Below, piece by piece: positions 1 through 5,158 of a stretch of 5,158 nt of DNA. The position numbers and the translations under genes are program-made. Each line of letters opens with the position of its first letter. Position 1 is the first letter of the stretch. The stretch is from an uncultured Pseudomonadota bacterium (lineage in GTDB: Bacteria > Myxococcota_A > UBA9042 > CAIXZC01). Location: NCBI GenBank assembly GCA_937876385.1, contig CALFHQ010001012.1:1-5158 (forward strand). The letters are read 5' to 3'. The notes under the pieces were generated by a model. The model had not been told where the DNA came from. It saw only the letters and a list, made by a program, of their open reading frames with translations, and ran no database searches.

Positions 1-505
1 ATGGACGAATGCGGTAGGCATATTCGGTACCAGGGGTCAGGTCGCTGACGGTGATTTCGTGGATGGTCTCAAAGGAACCCTCCAGGTGGGGTGTCCACAC
101 CGAGTCGCCGACCTTTGAGAGGAGCACCGCACCGACGCATCGCTCGGTGGTTTCCCACATGATGGTTGCCTCGGTTTGAATCGCCCACTGAAGGTAAGGA
201 CCCACCTCCAGGGCGTTTGTCGGGATTGGCTCTGTGCATTCACCCAGGACCGCCTTGTACACGCAGGTTCCAGTAGCCGTGTCACAGAAGTCGTCGGTAC
301 AGGCGAGCCAGTCGTCGCATTTTGAGGGGCAATCCATGGCAGCATCTTCTTCGCCAGGGACTGTGTCTGCCGAACCGATGTCCGTCGCCACGTCGGCGGG
401 CTGCGACGGGGCATCTGAATCTTGGGTGCAACCGGACAGGACTGTGGCTAGAAGGATGGCTGTGACGGCCAACAAACGAGTGATTCTGACGGCGATTGGA
501 GTCAC
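1..505 (-). CDS. Lipoprotein with Cys-rich module and purple acid phosphatase N-terminal-like domain (3' end outside window)
   Basis: The 168 residues visible are the N-terminal part of an exported lipoprotein. A signal peptide (two Arg, hydrophobic core residues 11-23) ends in the lipobox L-S-G-C with the acylated Cys at 26. An Asp/Ala/Pro-rich stalk (27-57) follows. Next comes a Cys-rich module at 59-90 with Cys at 59, 63, 69, 74, 81 and 90, matching the CDD-x3-CT-x-D-x-C-x6-C style common in extracellular proteins of myxobacteria and relatives. From about 99 the sequence reads VGPYLQ, then TIMWET, then a hydrophobic strand, SDLTPGTEYAYRI. This is the fibronectin-III-like N-terminal domain of purple acid phosphatases. 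By family precedent a calcineurin-like metallophosphoesterase domain would follow, but it lies outside the window, so enzymatic activity is inference. The start is GTG at 505: an in-frame TGA at 514-512 excludes anything longer, and a seven-base Shine-Dalgarno match sits six bases upstream. The next in-frame ATG (337) would delete the signal peptide. Confidence 0.85.
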   Translation of the reverse strand, partial: MTPIAVRITRLLAVTAILLATVLSGCTQDSDAPSQPADVATDIGSADTVPGEEDAAMDCPSKCDDWLACTDDFCDTATGTCVYKAVLGECTEPIPTNALEVGPYLQWAIQTEATIMWETTERCVGAVLLSKVGDSVWTPHLEGSFETIHEITVSDLTPGTEYAYRIRP

Positions 506-511
506 GATGCG

Positions 512-518
512 TCACCTC
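512..518 (-). promoter_or_regulatory. Ribosome binding site of the lipoprotein gene
   Basis: Read on the minus strand this is GAGGTGA, a seven-base match to the anti-Shine-Dalgarno consensus, six bases before the GTG at 505. It decides the non-ATG start, and its last three bases are the in-frame stop that closes the frame upstream. Confidence 0.75.
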
Positions 519-603
519 GGCTTTGTAGCGCGACAGTTGTACCACGTTCGATGGAGAAAACTCGAAAAGAAATGTCCGGACTCTTTGTTCGGCGGCGTTA
601 GAC

Positions 604-1287
604 TCAGTCGATTAGCTGCCTCAGCCGTTTGGACAGCTCATCACGAACGAACCTGAACGCTTCAAGGGGATGGCCCCCAGGTTGTGCCGGGTCAGGCAGC
701 CTCCAGTGCACTCGTCGGCAGTTGTGCAGCCACACCGGGCAGACTTCTTCAGCGCACAGGGTGATCACCGTGTCCACCGCAACCGGGGGGATCTCCTCCA
801 CGCCCTTGCTTCGATGGGCCGATATGTCGATCCCGATTTCCTCCAGGGCCTCCATCGACAACGGATGCACAAAGGCGGGTGCCGAGCCAGCGGAGAAGAT
901 CTGAACGTCCCCGGAGGCCAGATGGCGAGCAATTCCTTCGGCCATTTGGCTGCGTGCGGAGTTGGACACGCACAAGAAAAGAATTCCGGCGGGTTTGAGG
1001 GCTCGCAGCACGGCTGCTTCGACCATCCAGCGAGCTGGCATGGGTCCGTCTGTGTAGAAGCGACAAGCCATGGCACCCACCGGTTGACGAGGTCCAGAGA
1101 CGTCCTCTCCATTAACGAGAATGGAGGGCGACCCCATGAATCGGAGTTGTCGGGCCTCTTCGTCGGTGGACGGTGAGACCATCTTCACGGGCGTGTCCAC
1201 ACCCAGAGAGTGAAGAACGGACTGCAGAAGGGCCAGCGCCGGTTCCCTTCCAGGGCACCCTTCGAAACTGTGAAATTCGATGTTCAT
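604..1287 (-). CDS. Thioredoxin-like domain fused to ArsC-type arsenate reductase (LMW phosphatase fold)
   Basis: This is a 227-residue cytoplasmic two-domain protein. Residues 1-95 have a thioredoxin-like fold signature: the start MNIEFHSFEGCPGR, with a single Cys (11) where thioredoxins have CxxC, a cis-Pro loop GSPSILVNGEDV at 52-63, and a later Cys (75) in ACRFY. This resembles small thioredoxin-family proteins often labelled alkylmercury-lyase-like. Residues 102-227 are a low-molecular-weight phosphatase-type arsenate reductase. The P-loop C-V-S-N-S-A-R-S is at 106-113, the resolving Cys pair at 178 and 183 lies in TLCAEEVCPVW, and the acid Asp 199 is in LPDPA. The ArsC part has about the usual length for the family (130-140). 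Enzymes of this type reduce arsenate to arsenite, recycled by thioredoxin or a similar reductant. I chose ATG 1287 because GGAG lies six bases upstream; an in-frame GTG at 1308 would add seven residues behind a poorly spaced ribosome site. No ArsR, ArsB or Acr3 gene is visible. A phosphatase role cannot be excluded. Confidence 0.88.
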   Translation of the reverse strand: MNIEFHSFEGCPGREPALALLQSVLHSLGVDTPVKMVSPSTDEEARQLRFMGSPSILVNGEDVSGPRQPVGAMACRFYTDGPMPARWMVEAAVLRALKPAGILFLCVSNSARSQMAEGIARHLASGDVQIFSAGSAPAFVHPLSMEALEEIGIDISAHRSKGVEEIPPVAVDTVITLCAEEVCPVWLHNCRRVHWRLPDPAQPGGHPLEAFRFVRDELSKRLRQLID

Positions 1288-1293
1288 GGTCTG

Positions 1294-1297
1294 CTCC
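1294..1297 (-). promoter_or_regulatory. Ribosome binding site supporting the ATG start of the ArsC fusion gene
   Basis: Minus-strand GGAG is followed by six bases and ATG at 1287, which favours that start over the in-frame GTG at 1308. It lies inside an eight-base palindrome (CTCCGGAG, 1294-1301), which has no loop and is probably chance. Confidence 0.55.
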
Positions 1298-1318
1298 GGA
1301 GGTTCCACTTGACCCTGT

Positions 1319-3796
1319 TTAGTTCAACATGTGCGTGCTCGGCGCCAGGCGAATGTCCCGAGTTGAGAACCCGAATTTGGACTTGCTCTCCACCGTGGCC
1401 TTTCCCTGGATGCCTGTCCTGTTCCCCCAGGTCGCCTGGTATTTCCCACCAAAAGATACGAACTGGTCGGCGATGTTGCCAGCAATCTTCCCTGCCCCTG
1501 GGATGAACTTGAAAAAGTTGGCTCCCACGGTCATTGAAACCTGCGTGGAGTCTTGCCCCGGACGTGGCGACCCGTTGGTCTGGTAGCTGAAGTCGATGGG
1601 TCCCGAACCGATCTCGAACTTGTGGCCGTCCACACCGGGGATCCGCTCGTAGCTTCCTTTAATGATGCCCAGGTCCACCCCCAGTTTGAAACTCCCGTCC
1701 ATACCGATGTTGAACTCAACGACGAACAGGTTGATGCCGTAGGACTTCACTTTCGGGGCGGGCTTAGGCTTTGGTTTCTTCGGGGGCTTCTTGATGGGGG
1801 GCAGGGTGGTGCCGCAGCTCTTGAGGTTCTGAGCCGCCGTCTTCAACTCGTACCACTGAGCCGCGATATCTGGAATTTCCGACGTCCAGGCATCCTCTGA
1901 GTCTTCGCCGAATTGCTCGGGCCAGAACCAGTATGCGGATTCCACCGGAAAGACGAAGTTTGTGCCTTCATACCTCTTGTTGACGTTCTTGATGTCCTGA
2001 GACCAGGACTTGACGAAGTGTTGAAGACGGGGCCACCAGGCGTCTTCGTGACCTCGCCAGGCAGCGATGCTCCTGTCGAGATAGGCGCTCAATGCGTCTG
2101 CCCGGGCCATGAGAGAGTTGGCAGCGCAACGACACAATGCGACATCCCGGTTGTGTTGGGTGCGGGCCACCTCTTCCGGGCTGGCGGCGTTGGCGCAACT
2201 GGGATGCAGTATGTAGCTGCCAAAGGGACAACCTTTGGCTACCTCGGGAGCGACCCCTTCGCAAGTGGAGTAGTCGTCCCGGATGTCTCGAAGTTGCTCT
2301 TCATACCAGGAGTGAGGGCCGACGACGGTGGGGGTTCCGCCGAAGATGCCGTGTTTCGCCTTCTGCCGTGCGTTGTACCAACGCAGTCCTTCCTCGAACT
2401 CCCTCAGGGCGTGGCGCTTGCCCAAGCGGAAAAAGGCCTCTCCAAAGTCACCGCCGTACGGCATGGGGTCGCCTCCCTTGGTACTTTCCCCGGTCATTGA
2501 ATCCAGGCGGGAGCGGATGTGATTGTCGTCGGGGGCGAGGCGAGCCGCGTTGCGCTGCAATGTCAATGCTTCCTCCGGTTTCCCGAGCGCAGAGTAAGAA
2601 AAGGCGAGGTTGTTGTGGGCATCGGCCAGGCTGGGATCCAGCGACCGGGCGTAGGCCAGGACGTCCCGGGCTTTCTCCACGTCTCCTCGAAGGTTCAAGT
2701 GGAAGCCGATATTCGAGTAGTGTTCTGCTTCGGGTTTCAACTGCGCTGCCTGGATGAGGCTCCAAAGGGCCGCATCCAGAATCTGATCCCTCTTTGACCC
2801 CTCCTCCAGGAATCCGGCTTGGGTCAAGAGAACCCCCGTCAACGCGTAGTACCAGTCCCGTCGGGTGGGTCTCCCCGACAACTCGAGCCCTGAATCCGTC
2901 TCCGTCTCTTCGTAAATCAGCGGGGGAAGCTCGGCGTCTGCGTCCAGGGGGTAGTCCCGGGCGCCTTCATCAACTTTGTCTCTTGCCTCCTTGGGAAGGA
3001 GATTTTCCAGTCGACGTTCTTCCTTTGAGAGGATCTTTCGAACGTCGGCCTTAGTCACGGTGGGGAGGAAACTGAACACCTCGTCGGTGACTTCGGGAGG
3101 GGTAGGGGAGTCTGTTCCTTCAGAGGTCTCCGTACTGGGTGTCCCTTCCGGTGGGGTCGCCCCGGGGGCATTCTCTTCGAATCGAATTCCCTTCCTCCAA
3201 AGCCGTTGCTGGGCGATGGCCTGTTCAATGTGAATTTCGTAGCGGGCGGCTATCTGGCAGGTGATGGTCGCCTTTGACATGAAATTGGTTCCGCAAACGG
3301 CCTGGGTGTGAGCAATGGCTCCGCTCATCATGGTGGTCCAGCAGGCGACGTCCTTTGCACAGGTCACCAACGCCTCTTGATAAGACTGAAGCCAGGAAGG
3401 TGCCAACACCGTCTTTTCGCTCATGCGTTTGGTGGTGTCGAATTCATCTTCCTCCGACCCGCCTTGAAGGCTCTCCATGACCTCTTGAGCGCACTGCGGA
3501 TCTCCGCCGCATGCCTGGAGACGCTCCATGACCTCGGGATCCATTCCGCCCATGCCCATGCCCATGCCGCCCATACCACCAGAACCACCCGAGTCGCTCC
3601 CACCCATGCAGTTGGCGTTGTACTCGGCCATTGCTTGGTTGATACAACCGATGTCGATGCCACAAGCGCCGACTTTCTGCTCCAAGGCCGCAGGGTCGCA
3701 GCTTCCATCTGCAGCCCTGGCCTCACGTGTAAGCCCGAAGGATAGAGCCGAACAGACAACCAACAGAGCGATCGAGTTCATCCAATTTCGATGCAT
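1319..3796 (-). CDS. Large exported TPR-containing protein with Cys-rich N-terminus and beta-rich C-terminus; function unknown
   Basis: I do not recognise this 825-residue protein as a whole. A Sec signal peptide covers residues 1-28, with likely cleavage after A-R-A, so it acts in the periplasm or outside the cell. The mature N-terminus is helical and Cys-rich (Cys 33, 45, 51, 63, 96, 102, 146, 152, 168, 180), with C-x2-D-x2-C occurring three times; a Gly/Met-rich linker (64-85) separates the first two. A Pro/Thr/Glu linker spans 207-240. Two clear TPR-like repeats lie at 357-389 and 391-424, preceded by a degenerate one (316-356), implying protein-protein contact. A second Cys group is at 512, 523, 534, 555 and 557, followed by an aromatic-rich stretch (580-650). 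A Lys/Pro linker (666-684) leads to a C-terminal domain (685-825) of alternating hydrophobic/polar beta-like strands. There is no obvious enzyme motif and no transmembrane segment after the signal peptide. A scaffold or surface-associated role is inferred. ATG 3796 has GAGGAA five bases upstream. Confidence 0.9.
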   Translation of the reverse strand: MHRNWMNSIALLVVCSALSFGLTREARAADGSCDPAALEQKVGACGIDIGCINQAMAEYNANCMGGSDSGGSGGMGGMGMGMGGMDPEVMERLQACGGDPQCAQEVMESLQGGSEEDEFDTTKRMSEKTVLAPSWLQSYQEALVTCAKDVACWTTMMSGAIAHTQAVCGTNFMSKATITCQIAARYEIHIEQAIAQQRLWRKGIRFEENAPGATPPEGTPSTETSEGTDSPTPPEVTDEVFSFLPTVTKADVRKILSKEERRLENLLPKEARDKVDEGARDYPLDADAELPPLIYEETETDSGLELSGRPTRRDWYYALTGVLLTQAGFLEEGSKRDQILDAALWSLIQAAQLKPEAEHYSNIGFHLNLRGDVEKARDVLAYARSLDPSLADAHNNLAFSYSALGKPEEALTLQRNAARLAPDDNHIRSRLDSMTGESTKGGDPMPYGGDFGEAFFRLGKRHALREFEEGLRWYNARQKAKHGIFGGTPTVVGPHSWYEEQLRDIRDDYSTCEGVAPEVAKGCPFGSYILHPSCANAASPEEVARTQHNRDVALCRCAANSLMARADALSAYLDRSIAAWRGHEDAWWPRLQHFVKSWSQDIKNVNKRYEGTNFVFPVESAYWFWPEQFGEDSEDAWTSEIPDIAAQWYELKTAAQNLKSCGTTLPPIKKPPKKPKPKPAPKVKSYGINLFVVEFNIGMDGSFKLGVDLGIIKGSYERIPGVDGHKFEIGSGPIDFSYQTNGSPRPGQDSTQVSMTVGANFFKFIPGAGKIAGNIADQFVSFGGKYQATWGNRTGIQGKATVESKSKFGFSTRDIRLAPSTHMLN
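3548..3565 (-). repeat. Three perfect tandem copies of a hexanucleotide inside the secreted-protein gene
   Basis: The plus strand shows GCCCAT three times in a row, with a near copy after an interruption (GCCGCCCAT, 3566-3574). On the coding strand this encodes alternating Met-Gly in the Gly/Met-rich linker (residues 64-85). The unit is six bases, so slippage would change linker length without a frameshift. Confidence 0.8.
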
Positions 3797-3801
3797 GAAG
3801 T

Positions 3802-3807
3802 TTCCTC
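3802..3807 (-). promoter_or_regulatory. Ribosome binding site of the large secreted-protein gene
   Basis: Minus-strand GAGGAA lies five bases before ATG 3796 and supports that start over the in-frame ATG at codon 6, which would lose the basic end of the signal peptide. Confidence 0.65.
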
Positions 3808-3860
3808 ACGAATGCGCAGTAATGCGAAGAGAACAAGCATAGGCGGGGGGTAGGCGGGTG

Positions 3861-5158
3861 TCAATCGAGGAGGCGGCTATGAATAGCGGGTTTTCGTCTT
3901 AGTACCAGTGACTCCGCCGCTGCCCCGATGGCCAGGAGGAGGGCTTCCTCGTGGGCTCTCCCCATGAACTGAATTCCCACAGGCATTCCCGAATGGTCGT
4001 ACCCCGCCGGGAGCGAGATGGCCGGGTATCCGGTTAAGTTGGCCGCTTGAACGAATCGCATGATGGCCATGGTCTTCTCCAGGTCGGATTCCCCGTGGGG
4101 AAGGGAGTCCAGGGGAATCACCGGGGCGGTGATGCCCGTGGTGGGTGTGACGATGGCGTCCACCTGCAAGAAAGCCTGGTCGAAATGGTCTCGAATCTGG
4201 TCTCGAAGACGCTGTGCGTGGACGAAGTCTCGACTGGTAAGCGAGCGTCCAAGGGCCAGATTGAGTCGGGTGTCGAGGCCGTAGTCTTTTCGGTGTTCAC
4301 GGTAGTATTCGTCATGTGCCGTTGCCATCTCCGAGACGATGGTGACCAGGTGTACCGACCGGATCAATGGAAGGTCCGGGATGGAGATTTCGACCAGTTG
4401 GGCCCCTTGGTCTTCCAATTGGGCCAGGAGCTTCCTGCACTCCTTCACGACGTCTTCGTCTGCGTCTTCAAACCAGGGTGAGTAGACACCCAGTCGCACC
4501 CCCTTGAGTCCATCGGTTGAGGGCAAATACAGGGACGGAGTGGGGGCACCCAGGCTCAGAGGATCGGCAGGGTCTGCACCGGCGATTGCCGAGTACGCCA
4601 GGGCCAAATCACGAACCGAGGCAGCGATGGGGCCGGCGTGGGCAACAGACCAGCACACCGGGGCCACGCCGTGCTCGCTGACTCGTCCAAAGGTCGCTTT
4701 GAGCCCTGGAACTCCGCAGAAGGCTGCTGGAATTCGGATGGACCCTCCACCGTCAGCTCCAACTGCGATGGGGCACAGTCCTGCCGCCACGGCCGCTGCC
4801 GAACCGCTGGACGAACCGCCGGTTGCCCGAGCGGGGTCGCACGGATTTCTCGCCGCACCGTGGTGTGGGTTGAGCCCAGTGACCCCAATGCCGATTTCGT
4901 GCATGTTCGCCTTTCCAAAGAGCAAAGCGCCGGCTTGTCGGAGTCGGTGTACCGCCGTCGCATCCTCAGTCGCGGGGTTGGTGCCCAGGAATCGGGTTCC
5001 CACGGTGGTTGGGTAGCCGGCCTGGTTGAGCTCGTCCTTTACCGCGATGGGAACGCCATCGAGGGGTCCCAAAGAGTTTCCTTCCCGGTATCGCTTCGTG
5101 GATGCCTCGGCCTGTTGGAGGAGGTCGTCCGGGTTCTGGGAGATGATGATGCGCATGG
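3861..5158 (-). CDS. Amidase-signature family hydrolase, FAAH-like (5' end outside window)
   Basis: The protein hydrolyses a C-N amide bond; the substrate cannot be told from sequence. Counting from the first visible Met (5156), the catalytic Lys is 40 in DGVPIAVKD, the cis-Ser is 115 in GGSSSGSAAAVAAG, and the nucleophile Ser is 139 in GGGSIRIPAAFCG. The spacings of 75 and 24 residues equal those of FAAH (Lys142, Ser217, Ser241). The C-terminal half has the expected IVTPTT (335-340) and the closing block TGYPAISLPAG...GMPVGIQFMG (375-399). Family members normally have about 70 or more residues before the catalytic Lys; only 39 are visible and the open frame reaches the window edge. The Met at 5156 is therefore probably internal, and the true start lies upstream. 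The motif GADGGGS replaces the GTDxGGS of FAAH and GatA. GatA is an alternative, but no GatB or GatC partner is visible. No signal peptide can be judged. The next gene starts 64 bases downstream with no terminator seen between. Confidence 0.93.
   Translation of the reverse strand, partial: MRIIISQNPDDLLQQAEASTKRYREGNSLGPLDGVPIAVKDELNQAGYPTTVGTRFLGTNPATEDATAVHRLRQAGALLFGKANMHEIGIGVTGLNPHHGAARNPCDPARATGGSSSGSAAAVAAGLCPIAVGADGGGSIRIPAAFCGVPGLKATFGRVSEHGVAPVCWSVAHAGPIAASVRDLALAYSAIAGADPADPLSLGAPTPSLYLPSTDGLKGVRLGVYSPWFEDADEDVVKECRKLLAQLEDQGAQLVEISIPDLPLIRSVHLVTIVSEMATAHDEYYREHRKDYGLDTRLNLALGRSLTSRDFVHAQRLRDQIRDHFDQAFLQVDAIVTPTTGITAPVIPLDSLPHGESDLEKTMAIMRFVQAANLTGYPAISLPAGYDHSGMPVGIQFMGRAHEEALLLAIGAAAESLVLRRKPAIHSRLLD

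Noticed and set aside
37..414. Minus-strand 125-codon open frame at the left end
   Set aside because: Out of frame with the lipoprotein, which has a signal peptide, lipobox, Cys-rich module and phosphatase-type domain in one continuous frame through the same bases.
506..603. Possible terminator or promoter between the ArsC fusion and the lipoprotein gene
   Set aside because: There is a loose TTCGA/TCGAA inverted repeat and an eight-base GTCCGGAC palindrome, but no GC-rich stem followed by a T run and no convincing -35/-10 pair. A promoter here is plausible from gap size only.
670..1176. 168-codon plus-strand open frame opposite the ArsC fusion
   Set aside because: Antisense shadow of a gene with clear catalytic motifs; no recognisable domain or convincing ribosome site.
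1306..1308. GTG at 1308 as start of the ArsC fusion
   Set aside because: The ATG 21 bases further on has a better-spaced GGAG, and the thioredoxin-like domain begins right there; the seven extra residues add no domain sequence.
1913..2500. 195-codon plus-strand open frame opposite the secreted-protein gene
   Set aside because: It lies wholly antisense to a frame with a signal peptide, TPR repeats and a good ribosome site; its own translation shows no domain, and long antisense frames are expected at this GC content.
3827..3860. G-rich repeat (AGGCGGG twice) just after the amidase stop
   Set aside because: Two short near-copies in a 64-base gap without dyad symmetry or a T tract; probably chance in GC-rich DNA.
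4504..5016. 170-codon plus-strand open frame opposite the amidase
   Set aside because: Antisense shadow; Ala/Pro-rich low-complexity translation with no motif.
5154..5156. ATG at 5156 as the true start of the amidase
   Set aside because: It would place the catalytic Lys at 40, about half the usual distance from the N-terminus, and the two bases left cannot show a ribosome site or an upstream stop.

Overview
The window is a moderately high-GC bacterial segment carrying four genes, all on the minus strand, so the order of transcription is from high to low coordinates. Coding density is very high: the only gaps are 3797-3860, 1288-1318 and 506-603, and no stretch above 300 bases lacks a gene. 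I see no tRNA, rRNA, CRISPR, insertion sequence or convincing intrinsic terminator. A large secreted TPR protein plus a lipoprotein with an acidic stalk and a Cys-rich module (CDD...CT.D.C...G.C type) suggest a Gram-negative bacterium of the Myxococcota/Bradymonadales or a related former 'Deltaproteobacteria' lineage. That placement is inferred from protein style, not from a marker gene.

Layout in the direction of transcription: (1) 5158-3861, the 3' part of an amidase-signature hydrolase; its N-terminus lies outside the window. The Lys-Ser-Ser catalytic triad is visible, with the same spacing as in fatty acid amide hydrolase. (2) 3796-1319, an 825-residue exported protein with no recognised overall family. 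It has a Cys-rich helical N-terminus, a Pro/Thr/Glu-rich linker, TPR-like repeats, a second Cys cluster, a Lys-Pro linker and a beta-rich C-terminal domain. (3) 1287-604, a fusion of a single-cysteine thioredoxin-fold domain to a low-molecular-weight-phosphatase-type arsenate reductase (ArsC). (4) 505-1, the start of a lipoprotein with a purple-acid-phosphatase-type N-terminal beta domain. It uses a GTG start and runs off the left edge.

The first three genes are separated by only 64 and 31 bases and could be cotranscribed, but they share no obvious pathway. The 98-base gap before the lipoprotein gene is the most likely place for a new promoter, although I could not pick out a convincing -35/-10 pair. 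The most interesting items are the twin CX11C/CxxDxxC cysteine repeats in the 825-residue protein and the unusual thioredoxin-like/ArsC fusion. I did not find a clearly coherent new multi-gene system.
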